33,083 nucleotides of DNA, from contig JAHDYE010000005.1 in assembly GCA_023383035.1 (NCBI GenBank), forward strand, positions 8,616 to 41,698, given 5' to 3'. Below the pieces are notes generated by a model. That model made no database searches. It saw nothing but the letters and a program-made list of their open reading frames with translations, and had not been told where the DNA came from. Each line of letters begins with the position of its first letter. The first letter of the stretch is position 1. The stretch comes from Burkholderiaceae bacterium (lineage in GTDB: Bacteria; Pseudomonadota; Gammaproteobacteria; Burkholderiales; Burkholderiaceae_E). Shown here one piece after another: positions 23,178-31,747 of this stretch. The position numbers and the translations under genes were made by a program.

Positions 23178-24626
23178 ATGACATCGTCGCCGACCGGGCT
23201 GTTCATCGACGGGGAACGGGTGGAACCATCCACCGGGAGGTACTTCTCCACGACGAACCCGGCCACCGAAGGATCCATCGCCGAGGTCGCGCTGGGCGAT
23301 TCGCGCGACATCGAGCGTGCCGTCGCGGCCGCGCGCCGGGCATTCGACAAGGGCTCATGGCCCGGGCTTTCTCCGACCGCGCGGCGCGACATCCTGCTGC
23401 GAATGGCGTCGCTCCTCGAAGAACGGACCGAGGAGTTCGCCGTTCTCGAGACCACCGACACCGGCAAACCGATCGCGCACACCAGGAGCCGCGACCTCCC
23501 GTTCGCGGTAGAACTGCTCCGGTACTACGCGGGCTGGGCCGACAAGATCCACGGAACGACCCTGCCGCTGGACCAGGCCGGTCTCGGCTACACGCTGCGC
23601 GAGCCGGTGGGCGTGGTCGCCGCGATCACGCCCTGGAACTCGCCGCTGGTCCTGTCGCTGATGAAGATCGCGCCGGCGCTCGCGGCCGGCAACGTCGTCG
23701 TGCACAAGCCGGCGAGCTGGACCCCGCTGACTGCCTACCGGTTCGCCGAGCTGGCGCTGGAAGCCGGCCTTCCGCCGGGCGCCCTGAACGTCGTCACCGG
23801 ACCGGGAAGTACCGCAGGAAGCGCGCTGGTCGCTCATGCGCAGGTGGACAAGGTGTCCTTCACCGGCGAGACGACGACCGGCAAGCAGATCATGTGCGAT
23901 GGCGCCGGATCGATGAAGCGCGTATCGCTCGAGCTCGGCGGCAAGTCTCCGAACATCGTCTTCGCCGACGCGGCCGACCTCGATACCGCGGCCGGTTTCG
24001 CGGCACGCGGCTTTTGCACCAATCAGGGCCAGATATGCTGGGCCGGCTCCAGGCTGTTCGTCGAAGAGGCGGTACACGCCCGCTTCGTCGACAAGCTCGT
24101 CGAGCGGGTCCGGGCCGACTGGCGGATCGGCGATCCGATGCATGCCTCGACCAGCATGGGACCCGTGATATCGGGCACGCACCGCGATCGAGTCGAGGAA
24201 TTCATCGAGGAAGGAAGAAAGGAAGGCGCCGACATGGTACTCGGCGGCAAACGGCCGGACATGAGGGGCTTCTTCGTTCAGCCGACCGTCTTCGACAACG
24301 CCAGCAACCGGATGAAAATCGCCAGGGAGGAAATCTTCGGGCCGGTATTGACGGTCATCCCGTTCACCGACGTCGACGATCTCGTCGCTCAGGCCAACGA
24401 TACCTGCTACGGCCTGGTCGCGGGTCTCTGGACGACCGATATCACCCGGGCGCATCGCCTGGCGCGCGTGCTTCGCGCGGGCAGCATATGGATCAACACC
24501 TACGGCCCCCAGGGCGCCGCCGTTCCCTTCGGCGGGGTCAAGCAGAGCGGCCTGGGGCGCGAGCTGGGGCAGGAAGTGCTGCAGCTCTACACCGAGACCA
24601 AGTCGGTCTGGGTGAATCTGGGTTGA
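23178..24626 (+). CDS. NAD(P)-dependent aldehyde dehydrogenase
   Basis: A 482-residue class 1/2-type ALDH. Motifs in order: 'ITPWNSPL' (catalytic Asn near 155), 'HKPASWTP', 'FTGETTTGKQIM', 'LELGGKSPN' (general-base Glu near 252), 'NQGQICWAG' (nucleophilic Cys near 287), 'EEIFGPVLTVIPF' and 'GGVKQSGLGRELG'. It oxidises an aldehyde to the acid. Its position after the ThDP enzyme suggests it takes the aldehyde made by 2-oxoacid decarboxylation, and benzaldehyde-type substrates would fit the ring oxygenase downstream. The ATG has GAGAAGGGAA upstream. A 64-nt gap separates it from the preceding gene. Confidence 0.93.
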   Translation: MTSSPTGLFIDGERVEPSTGRYFSTTNPATEGSIAEVALGDSRDIERAVAAARRAFDKGSWPGLSPTARRDILLRMASLLEERTEEFAVLETTDTGKPIAHTRSRDLPFAVELLRYYAGWADKIHGTTLPLDQAGLGYTLREPVGVVAAITPWNSPLVLSLMKIAPALAAGNVVVHKPASWTPLTAYRFAELALEAGLPPGALNVVTGPGSTAGSALVAHAQVDKVSFTGETTTGKQIMCDGAGSMKRVSLELGGKSPNIVFADAADLDTAAGFAARGFCTNQGQICWAGSRLFVEEAVHARFVDKLVERVRADWRIGDPMHASTSMGPVISGTHRDRVEEFIEEGRKEGADMVLGGKRPDMRGFFVQPTVFDNASNRMKIAREEIFGPVLTVIPFTDVDDLVAQANDTCYGLVAGLWTTDITRAHRLARVLRAGSIWINTYGPQGAAVPFGGVKQSGLGRELGQEVLQLYTETKSVWVNLG

Positions 24627-24637
24627 AAGAGGTTTCC

Positions 24638-26002
24638 ATGCCTGCCACGAATTCCGCCCGCGGGCCGGGTGCCGGAGTGCTTCCCTTCTGCGTGGACGAC
24701 CGGCCCGGCGACGGCGTATTCCGGGTTCACAGCCGCGTCTATACCGATCCGGACCTCTTCGAGCTGGAGCAGGAACACATCTTCGGCAAGACCTGGGCCT
24801 TCCTCGGGCACGAGTCCCGGTTGCGCAAGGCAGGAGACTTCCTGTCCGCCCGGATCGGCAACAGGGAAGTGCTGGTCGTCCGCAATACCCGCGGAAAGGT
24901 CAACGCCTTCCTGAACTCCTGTCGCCACAAGGGCGCGCAGCTGACCCGTACCGAAACCGGCAATTCGAAGTTCCTTGTCTGCCCGTATCACGGGTGGGCC
25001 TACGACTGCGACGGAAACAACATCGACGTCAAGGACCGCGAAGCCGGCTGTTATGCAGCTGCGTTCGACGGCGACGACAAGAACCTGATCCCGCTGCGCA
25101 CCGAGGCCTACAAGGGCCTGATCTTCGGCAGTCTGGACGCGCGCGTTCCGCCGCTCGGCGAGTTTCTCGGCGAGCTCAGGGTGTTCCTGGACCTCGCGAT
25201 GGATCAGGGCGAGGCGGGAATGGAACTGCTTCCCGGTCGCGTGGCGTTCCGGTACCGCGGCAACTGGAAACTGCAACTCGAAAACGGCACCGACTTCTAT
25301 CACCTGACTTCGACTCACGCCGGGTTCATGGACATCATGGCCAAGCGCCGGCAGGGGGAAGGCAACCAGGAGGCACGTCAGTTCGACTGGAGCAAGCGGC
25401 TGAGCCAACAGGGCGGGACGTTCCAGTTCAGGTACGGGCACGCGGCCGTATGGCTGGATCAGGCGGAGCCGGAGAAGCGGCCGATCTACCCGTCGATCGA
25501 TGCCATCGCCCGACGCGTGGGCGAGTCGCGCGCCGAATGGATGCTGAAGGTGCGCGGCATTTCGGTCTTCCCGAACATGCAGATCGCCGACGGGGCGTCC
25601 CTCACGCTGCGCGTGTTCCGGCCGCTGGACGTGGATCTGACCGAGGTGCGCTACTACTGTATCGCGCCGATCGGAGAGGCGGCGGAACTGCGCGCCTGGC
25701 GCCTGCGCCAGTTCGAGGATTTCTTCAACGTGAGCGGCATGGCGACTCCCGACGACGCGGTTCTCTACGAAGATTGCCAGCGGGGCTTTGCGACCCAGAG
25801 GGAGTGGTTGCAGGGCTGCGCGCGAGGAATCGCCGCTCACAGGCCGGGCGGCAACCGGCATTCCGAACAACTGCGATTCACGCCTCTGGGCAACGTGCAA
25901 GGCAACTTCGACATGCAAAACGAAACCACCCTGCATCCGCCCTATCGGGAATGGTTGCGGCTTCTGACGGCGGGACTGGAGGGGCGTGCAGCCTATGAGT
26001 AG
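24638..26002 (+). CDS. Rieske ring-hydroxylating oxygenase, alpha subunit
   Basis: A 454-residue terminal oxygenase of the benzoate/anthranilate dioxygenase group. The Rieske [2Fe-2S] site is C95-R-H97 and C115-PY-H118. The mononuclear iron site has D219, H222 and H227 in 'ENGTDFYHLTSTH', with an acidic third ligand likely at D372/D373 ('ATPDDAVLYEDCQ'). It adds O2 to an aromatic ring or demethylates/hydroxylates a related substrate. The length matches BenA/AntA. The gene overlaps the beta subunit start by 8 nt. Electron supply is probably through the Rieske ferredoxin at 27586; no reductase gene is seen. Confidence 0.93.
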   Translation: MPATNSARGPGAGVLPFCVDDRPGDGVFRVHSRVYTDPDLFELEQEHIFGKTWAFLGHESRLRKAGDFLSARIGNREVLVVRNTRGKVNAFLNSCRHKGAQLTRTETGNSKFLVCPYHGWAYDCDGNNIDVKDREAGCYAAAFDGDDKNLIPLRTEAYKGLIFGSLDARVPPLGEFLGELRVFLDLAMDQGEAGMELLPGRVAFRYRGNWKLQLENGTDFYHLTSTHAGFMDIMAKRRQGEGNQEARQFDWSKRLSQQGGTFQFRYGHAAVWLDQAEPEKRPIYPSIDAIARRVGESRAEWMLKVRGISVFPNMQIADGASLTLRVFRPLDVDLTEVRYYCIAPIGEAAELRAWRLRQFEDFFNVSGMATPDDAVLYEDCQRGFATQREWLQGCARGIAAHRPGGNRHSEQLRFTPLGNVQGNFDMQNETTLHPPYREWLRLLTAGLEGRAAYE

Positions 26003-26519
26003 CGCATCGGCAGCCCCGCAGGCAACCGGACACGCAGCCTCGATTGCACGCCAACTCGTCTCGCTGGAGGCGGCCTTGCTCGACGAGCGCCGCTGGCAGG
26101 AGTGGCTGGCGCTGTTCACCGAGGACTGCGAATTCTGGGTCCCCACGTGGGTCGAAGAGGACCGGCTCGCATCGGATCCGGGGTCCCAGATCTCGCTGAT
26201 CTACTGCCGCGGCCACGCCCCCCTCGAGGACCGCATCATGCGGATCACGTCGGGCCGGTCACCCGCTTCGGCGCCGCTACGCCGCACTTCCCACAATCTG
26301 TCCAGTCTCCTGGTCGAGACGGTTTCCGACGACGAGATCGCGGTACGCTGCGCGTCCACGTGCATGAGCTACGATCCGCACACCGCGGGGGTCGACGTGC
26401 TTTTCGGATGGGCCCGGCACATCCTTCGTCCGGTCGATGGCGCCTGGCGTATCGCCCGCAAGGAAGTGGTCGTTCTCAATGACACCCTGCCGTGCGTCGT
26501 GGACTTCTATTCGGTATGA
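25995..26519 (+). CDS. Ring-hydroxylating oxygenase, beta subunit
   Basis: A 174-residue small subunit of the BenB/AntB type with an NTF2-like cone fold. Marks include 'LVSLEAALLDERRWQEWLAL', 'FTEDCEFWVPTW', 'LIYCRGHAPLEDRIMRITSG', 'RTSHNLSSLLVE' and 'WRIARKEVVVLND'. Beta subunits stabilise the alpha3beta3 hexamer and shape substrate choice. The ATG at 25995 lies inside the alpha gene's last codons, and its TGA overlaps the next ATG, so the run alpha-beta-dehydrogenase-ferredoxin-UbiD is read as a coupled chain. Confidence 0.92.
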   Translation: MSSASAAPQATGHAASIARQLVSLEAALLDERRWQEWLALFTEDCEFWVPTWVEEDRLASDPGSQISLIYCRGHAPLEDRIMRITSGRSPASAPLRRTSHNLSSLLVETVSDDEIAVRCASTCMSYDPHTAGVDVLFGWARHILRPVDGAWRIARKEVVVLNDTLPCVVDFYSV

Positions 26520-27589
26520 GCAGCGCTGCCGGTCCGGGGCCGCTGGTGCTTCTTCCGAACGACGCAATCCTGGCCGATGTCCTGCGCGATATCGGACAAC
26601 GACTCGTCGATGCCGGCGTCCGGGTCGAGTACTGCGACTTCCCGCACAAGGATGGCGAATCGCCGTGGATTCCCGCGCGGCTCGCGCATGCCGACGTCGC
26701 GGTATTCACCATGCGCACCCGCTGCAGCGCGGAAATGCTGCGCAGCGCCGCCCGACTTCGAGGCATCGTGTATCCCACCATCGGAACCGAGACACTCGAT
26801 CTCGACGTCGCCGACGAACTCGGGATCATCGTCGGCCATGGAGCGATGCCCGAGAACTTCGTCGGCATGGCCGAAGCCACGGTCATGCTCATTCTGATGC
26901 AGTTGTATGACCCGATCGCTTCGAGCGATGTGCTGCATGGCCGGCGCGCGCGCCCGGCACCGAATGCGCACTCGGTCTGGGCGCGCCTGCTGTGCGGTCG
27001 CACGGTAGGCTTGATCGGGTTCGGGCGGATCGCACGGGCGATCGCGGAACGCCTGGAGAACTGGCGGGTCAGGCTGCTGGCCAGCGATCCGCACGTCGAA
27101 GCCGACCGCCGCCCGGCCGAAGTGGCGTTCGTCGACTTCGACACCCTGATGCGCGAGAGCGACGTGGTCGTGGTGTCGGTGGCGATCACACCGCAGACGC
27201 GCGACATCGTCGACGCGCGCGCGTTGTCGCTGATGAAGCCGGATGCTCGCCTCATCAACATATCGCGGGGCGAGGCGATCGACGAGCGTGCGCTGGTCGA
27301 TGCCTTGCGCGAAGGCCGCCTCGGCGGCGCCGCCCTCGACGTCACCCGCATCGAGCCCCTGCCCGCAGACAGCGAACTCAGGACGCTCGACAACTGCTTC
27401 CTGACGCCGCACATGATCGGCCAGACCAGGGACGTCTTCGAGGTGATCGCACCGGCTGCCGTCGAGAACATCGTGTGCATCCTCCGGGGCGAAATGCCCC
27501 GCTACTGCAGGAATCCGTACACGCGGGAGAGATGGACGACGCGGTTGCGCACGCTCGGCGTGCGGACGCCGGAGGAAGGAACGGCATGA
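26516..27589 (+). CDS. D-isomer-specific 2-hydroxyacid dehydrogenase
   Basis: A 357-residue NAD-dependent dehydrogenase. The nucleotide fold has 'VGLIGFGRIARAIAERL' (near 163-180). The catalytic triad is visible: Arg in 'INISRGEAIDE' (near 249), Glu in 'RIEPLP' (near 280) and His in 'TPHMIG' (near 299). It interconverts a D-2-hydroxyacid and its 2-oxoacid. In this operon it could deliver the 2-oxoacid used by the ThDP enzyme. Both ends overlap neighbours by ATGA. Phosphoglycerate-type substrates are less likely given the context. Confidence 0.9.
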   Translation: MSSAAGPGPLVLLPNDAILADVLRDIGQRLVDAGVRVEYCDFPHKDGESPWIPARLAHADVAVFTMRTRCSAEMLRSAARLRGIVYPTIGTETLDLDVADELGIIVGHGAMPENFVGMAEATVMLILMQLYDPIASSDVLHGRRARPAPNAHSVWARLLCGRTVGLIGFGRIARAIAERLENWRVRLLASDPHVEADRRPAEVAFVDFDTLMRESDVVVVSVAITPQTRDIVDARALSLMKPDARLINISRGEAIDERALVDALREGRLGGAALDVTRIEPLPADSELRTLDNCFLTPHMIGQTRDVFEVIAPAAVENIVCILRGEMPRYCRNPYTRERWTTRLRTLGVRTPEEGTA

Positions 27590-27909
27590 AGGAAAATTGG
27601 GTATGCGTCGCCGCGGCACAGGACGTTCGCGAGGGCGCGACGCTGCAGGGAAGACTGGGGGACGAGCCGGTCTGCCTGTACAGGATCGGCGGCCGGATCT
27701 ACGCCACGCACGATCGCTGCACGCACGGCAGGGCCAGTCTCGCGGACGGGACCGTGCGCGGCGAGGAGATCGAATGCGCACTGCACAAGGGGCGCTTCCA
27801 CGTGCCCTCCGGCAAAGCCGTCGGACTTCCCTGCGTCAGGGATGTCCGCACCTATTCCGTCAAGGTCGAGAACGATGCCGTGTGGCTGCAGGTCGACGGA
27901 GCACGATGA
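27586..27909 (+). CDS. Rieske-type ferredoxin
   Basis: A 107-residue soluble [2Fe-2S] protein. The cluster ligands are C-T-H in 'DRCTHGRASLADG' and C-AL-H in 'IECALHKGRFHV', the spacing of biphenyl/naphthalene-type Rieske ferredoxins. It should carry electrons to the oxygenase alpha subunit at 24638. A benzoate-type oxygenase normally uses a flavoprotein reductase with a plant-type ferredoxin domain instead, so this pairing is unusual. No ferredoxin reductase is in the window. Starts overlap on both sides (ATGA). Confidence 0.93.
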   Translation: MKENWVCVAAAQDVREGATLQGRLGDEPVCLYRIGGRIYATHDRCTHGRASLADGTVRGEEIECALHKGRFHVPSGKAVGLPCVRDVRTYSVKVENDAVWLQVDGAR

Positions 27910-29282
27910 TGAAGACCTTCGGCAGTGAAATCGACGAGTGGCGGCAACGCGGCGAGGTGATCGACATCCATGCGCCGGTCGAGCGCCGGTTCGAGGCGGC
28001 CGCCATTACGGCGGAGATCCAGGCGACGTCGAACAGGATCGCGGTATTCCATAACGTGCGGGGCGCATCGATGCCCGTCGCGACCAATCTGTACGGCAGT
28101 CGTCGCCGGCTCCACGCTCTCGTCGGTGTCCAGGGCCACGGCGACACGCTGTGCACCTCGTTCGATCGCCATGTCCAGCGATGCCTGGCCCCGACCGCAC
28201 CGTTCGTGTCATGGGACGCGAACGCGGGAGAGCGCCCCGCGACGACGCTGTCCCGATTGCCGGTGCTGACGTATCACGAAAAGGACGCCGGGCCCTACCT
28301 CACCGCCGGCATCGTCATCGCCAGGGATCCGGAGACGGGGATTCACAACCTGTCGTTCCATCGGGCGATGGTCGTCTCCGACACCGAATTGCGCATCAGC
28401 ATCGGACCGCGGCACGACCTGGCAGCGCTGCAGCGCGCGGCGGAGGAAGGCGGTCGCGCACTCGAGGTCGCGCTCCTGGTCGGCGTGTCGTCCGGCCTGT
28501 TCCTCGCGGCCTGCACATCATTGCCGCGGGATTCCGACGAGCTCGCATTGGCCGCATCGATCGATGGCGCCCCGGTGGCGATGCGCAAGTCGCCTGTGCT
28601 GGGACTCGACGTGCCGATTGCCGCCGAGATCGTGATCGAAGGCCGGATCCTCGCGAACGAACGTCGACCGGAAGCGCCTTTCGGAGAATGGATGGGATAC
28701 TACGTCGAGGAGAAGCAGTCCCACGTCTTCGAGGTCGTGGGCGTCGATCGCGCCCCCGAGCCGCTCTTTCACGCGCTGGTCTGCGGATCCAACGAGGACT
28801 TGCGCCCCCTGGAACTGGCCACGTCGGCGCGCATCTTCAACGCGTTGCGCCGCCAGTTCGACGGCATCCTCGATGTCGTGTGCTTTCCCACCATGCTTTG
28901 TACCGCGGTGCGGATACGGCAGGCGTACGAAGGTCATGCACGTCAGGTCCTGCTGGCCGCGGTCACCGCGCATTTCATGTACAGCAAGATCTGCATCGTC
29001 GTCGACGAGGACGTCGACGTGCACGACCTGAGCGACGTCCTGTGGGCCTATGCCACCCGTGCCCGCCCGGACGAGCGAACGCAGGTCCTGGGCAACCTGC
29101 CAGGGTTCTTCCGGGATCCGCACAAGGACCACTGGGGCCGCCTTGCCCTCGACGCCACGATTCATGGGGGCGCGGGCCGGAGTTCAGTCGCAAACGGATT
29201 CCCGGCCGCGACCGGGTCGACCTGGCGTCGCTTCTTGGCGACCCGGCAAATTCAACGTGACGCTGAACCGGCATCGCGGTGA
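27906..29282 (+). CDS. UbiD-family decarboxylase (prenylated-FMN type)
   Basis: A 458-residue UbiD-fold protein. Marks include 'ITAEIQATSNRIAVFHNV', 'LTAGIVIARDPETGIHNLSF' followed by HR (the catalytic Arg region), 'ERRPEAPFGEWMGYY' (the catalytic Glu pair near residues 252-259) and 'DEDVDVHDLSDVLWA'. UbiD enzymes use prenylated FMN made by UbiX to decarboxylate aromatic or alpha,beta-unsaturated acids reversibly. In this operon it would remove a carboxyl from an aromatic acid or ring product. A UbiX homologue is not present here. ATG 27906 overlaps the ferredoxin stop; ATG 27909 is equally possible. Confidence 0.92.
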   Translation: MMKTFGSEIDEWRQRGEVIDIHAPVERRFEAAAITAEIQATSNRIAVFHNVRGASMPVATNLYGSRRRLHALVGVQGHGDTLCTSFDRHVQRCLAPTAPFVSWDANAGERPATTLSRLPVLTYHEKDAGPYLTAGIVIARDPETGIHNLSFHRAMVVSDTELRISIGPRHDLAALQRAAEEGGRALEVALLVGVSSGLFLAACTSLPRDSDELALAASIDGAPVAMRKSPVLGLDVPIAAEIVIEGRILANERRPEAPFGEWMGYYVEEKQSHVFEVVGVDRAPEPLFHALVCGSNEDLRPLELATSARIFNALRRQFDGILDVVCFPTMLCTAVRIRQAYEGHARQVLLAAVTAHFMYSKICIVVDEDVDVHDLSDVLWAYATRARPDERTQVLGNLPGFFRDPHKDHWGRLALDATIHGGAGRSSVANGFPAATGSTWRRFLATRQIQRDAEPASR

Positions 29283-30010
29283 TGACTTCTACCATCCGTC
29301 GCGCTCCCCGGCGCCTTGGCGATTGTCAATCCATCGCCGATCTGCGCCGCTTGGCACAGCGTCGGCTGCCGCGCGCCGTGTTCGACTTCTTCTCGATGGC
29401 GGCGCCGAGGACGAGCGCACCCTGCGTGCCAACGGTGCCGCCTATGAGCACTATCGCTTCGCGCCGCATGTCCTGGTTGATGTGGCCGAGGTGTCTTTGC
29501 AGACCATGCTGCTAGGCACACCCAGCGCCATGCCGCTGGCCATCGGCCCAACCGGCGGCGCCGGCTTTGGCCACCATCTGGCCGATCTGGGGCTGGCCAG
29601 GGCCGCAGCAAGGCATGGCATTCCGTACACGTTGTCAAGCAGCGCTACCACGGCGCTGGAGACCATTGCGCGCGAGGTGCCGGGGCGGCACTGGTTCCAG
29701 GCCTATGCCCTGTGCAACCGTGACTGTTTCTGGAGAATGGTCGAACGCGCGCGCGTTGCCGACTACGAAGGACTGATGATCACGTTGGACCTCCCCGTGC
29801 GCGGCAAGCGCGAACGTGATCTTCACAATCACTTCTCGATTCCATTTCACTACACGGCGCGCAACGTGTTCGATTTCGCCACCCGCCCGCGCTGGGCGCT
29901 GGACATCTTGCGTGACGAACTGCGGCGCACCTTGCAGCTTTGCGGCGTGCGTGACGTGCGCGATCTCACGCCGGAGTTGCTCAGGCCTGTCTCGCCGACG
30001 GCAAAGTACC
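29282..30010 (+). pseudogene. FMN-dependent 2-hydroxyacid (mandelate/lactate) dehydrogenase, frameshifted and internally deleted
   Basis: ATG 29282 overlaps the UbiD stop, so this was the last gene of the operon. 'SIADLRRLAQRRLPRAVFDF' is a normal N-terminus. A shift at about 29386-29394 (CTTCTTCTC) moves the reading to the frame that gives 'LDGGAEDERTLRANGAAYEH', 'IGPTGGAGFGHHLADLGLAR', 'YTLSSSATTALETIA' and 'RERDLHNHFSIPFHYT'. After 'RPRWALD' (about 29903) it jumps directly to 'ILRDELRRTLQLCGVRDVRD' + 'LTPELL', which is the family's C-terminus. About 130-150 residues are absent, including the lysine and the 'HGGRQ' His/Arg catalytic segment. It cannot encode an active enzyme. Confidence 0.8.
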
Positions 30011-31063
30011 GCCTGACGTTTCCCCGGGTGATGCGATCGCCCGTACCCGTGTTGGGCAAAACCCGAAGTATTTCCGGAACGCGAAAGCAAAGCTGCTCTG
30101 GTGCTGGTAACCGATCTGAAATGCAACCTCGCCGACGGACGCCTTCTTTTCGGCAAGCAACTGCAGCGCGCGGTCCATACGCTCTTTCAGGATGGACTGA
30201 TGGACCGTGCAGCCGAACAGGAACCTGAATCCCGCCTTCAACTTGGTCGAGTTCATTCCGGCCATCTTCGCCAGGCTCTTGATCGAATGACCGGTCGCGA
30301 GATCTTCGCGAATCAGCTTGCGGATGCACTCCAGCGACTCGATATCTCGGGCTGTCAGAACCAGCCCATCTGGAGGAGATCGGTGATGGGCGCGCAGCAA
30401 CTCGATTGTCTCGCAGATCAACTCGGTACATTTCGCCTCGGCGAAGAACAGGCGACGCCGATCGGTAAATGGATTGCGACTCAATTGATCGACGAGTTCG
30501 ACGACCCTTCGATTGATTGAAAGGGGGCGGAAATAGACCTGCGAAGAACCGACCGTCGACAGCTCCTTCTGCATGGCCTGCAGTTCCTTGCATGCCGGGT
30601 CGAAAAGGACATCGAGAAAGCCGTGCTGGAGATACAGCGCCACGGAACGCCGCCTTCCCTTCAGGCACGTGATCCGGTAAGTCGCCTCTCCACCTGCCCG
30701 GCACGCGACGAGATGCACGTCGGAAATCGAGATCTCGGAGCACCGATCGGCGAGGAGCGCCGGACCGGAGACCGTGTAGTGAAACTCGGTCAATTCATCG
30801 GAAGGAATCAGTTCGGTGCGGTCCTCCTCGAACACGCAATCGCAGATCACGACGTAAGCTCTTTCCGCGAACTCGAAGAATTCCCATCCTTCACCGTTGT
30901 CTCGCCCTTGCAGCGGGACCTTGCCGCCATACATGCCGCGACCGGAGAGGCCCTCGAAGCGGTATCGGTACGGGCCCCGCTTCAGCGCCTCGAACACGGC
31001 GGACATCGGGGCAGGAGAGGACGCCACGGCGGTCCGGAACAAGCCTGTAGGCCCGAGCGGCAT
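29981..31063 (-). CDS. AraC-family transcriptional regulator (PchR-like)
   Basis: A 360-residue regulator. The C-terminal double helix-turn-helix is recognisable from 'HSIKSLAKMAGMNSTKLKAG' through 'SVGEVAFQIGYQHQSSFAFA' to 'FRKYFGFCPTRVR'. The N-terminal 250 residues form a ligand/effector domain like that of PchR-type regulators, without clear ligand motifs. The tail 'AIASPGETSGGTLPSARQA' after the HTH runs into the end of the broken dehydrogenase on the other strand, so it is probably an accidental extension. The start is ATG 31063; an in-frame ATG at 31006 is an alternative, and neither has a strong ribosome-binding site. It is convergent with the catabolic operon and a candidate regulator of it (inference). 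Confidence 0.87.
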   Translation of the reverse strand: MPLGPTGLFRTAVASSPAPMSAVFEALKRGPYRYRFEGLSGRGMYGGKVPLQGRDNGEGWEFFEFAERAYVVICDCVFEEDRTELIPSDELTEFHYTVSGPALLADRCSEISISDVHLVACRAGGEATYRITCLKGRRRSVALYLQHGFLDVLFDPACKELQAMQKELSTVGSSQVYFRPLSINRRVVELVDQLSRNPFTDRRRLFFAEAKCTELICETIELLRAHHRSPPDGLVLTARDIESLECIRKLIREDLATGHSIKSLAKMAGMNSTKLKAGFRFLFGCTVHQSILKERMDRALQLLAEKKASVGEVAFQIGYQHQSSFAFAFRKYFGFCPTRVRAIASPGETSGGTLPSARQA

Positions 31064-31153
31064 GCAGCGCCCCGGTCCGGTCGTCAGAGAACAGCCAACG
31101 AAGAGAAGGCGCTGGTCGCGTATCCCCGCAAAGCGACTGTCACGGCAGTTTCG

Positions 31154-31747
31154 CTACGTGTCGCGCGCGGCCTCGAGGTACGAAACCAGCTTCGCGCTGG
31201 TCTGCCGCAGGCGCTCCGACAGCAGCTGCACCAGCTTGAGCAGGATCTTGTTGCCCAGCTTGGGCTCGTCGGCGAGCACCAGCATCAGCGCATCGCGCGT
31301 GAGCACGGCGATGCGGCTGTTCTCGAGCGTGACGCAGGACGCGAAACGGGGCTCGCCGTCGAACATCGACATTTCGCCGAGCGAATGCCCCGAGTGCGCC
31401 ACCGCGATGCGTGACGGATAGTTGTAGCGGTTGCGCCGCAGCACGTCGACCATGCCCTGCATCAGCAGCATCATGAAGTCGCCCGCCTCGCCCTCGTTGA
31501 TGATGGTGACGCCGGGCGGTGCCTCGTACACGTACATGAACGTGCCGAGCTTGCGCGTTTCCTCGATGTCGAGGCCCGAGAACAGGGGAGTCTGCGCCAT
31601 CAACCCGTGGATCTGGTCGGCGAAATCGCTGGCGCGCCCGACTGGCCGCAGGCCGAGCGCGAGCAGGCGCTCGTGGGGCGTGCGCTTGCCCGACCCGGCC
31701 GCGGTCGACGCCGCCTGCTGGGCTGCGCCGTTCTTGACCGCTTCCAT
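31154..31747 (-). CDS. Cyclic-nucleotide-binding-domain protein without HTH
   Basis: A 197-residue protein. A CNB domain of the CRP/PKA type covers about residues 50-165: 'LFSGLDIEETRKLGTFMYVY', 'PPGVTIINEGEAGDFMMLL', 'GHSLGEMSMFDGEPRFASCV' (phosphate-binding cassette region) and 'IAVLTRDALMLVLADEP'. No DNA-binding helix-turn-helix follows; the C-terminus is an amphipathic helix 'LSERLRQTSAKLVSYLEAA'. It may sense cAMP or c-di-GMP and act through a protein partner; the function is unknown. The ATG has a strong GGAGG 6 nt upstream. TATAAA on the minus strand about 30 nt upstream could be its -10. Confidence 0.88.
   Translation of the reverse strand: MEAVKNGAAQQAASTAAGSGKRTPHERLLALGLRPVGRASDFADQIHGLMAQTPLFSGLDIEETRKLGTFMYVYEAPPGVTIINEGEAGDFMMLLMQGMVDVLRRNRYNYPSRIAVAHSGHSLGEMSMFDGEPRFASCVTLENSRIAVLTRDALMLVLADEPKLGNKILLKLVQLLSERLRQTSAKLVSYLEAARDT

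Noticed and set aside
21074-23482. 802-codon leftward open frame opposite the ThDP enzyme gene.
   Set aside because: No recognisable domain and covers the well-supported ThDP gene on the other strand; codon-bias artefact.
23357-24637. Upstream extension of the Rieske alpha frame through the aldehyde dehydrogenase gene.
   Set aside because: Out-of-frame reading of the dehydrogenase; ATG 24638 begins the conserved oxygenase.
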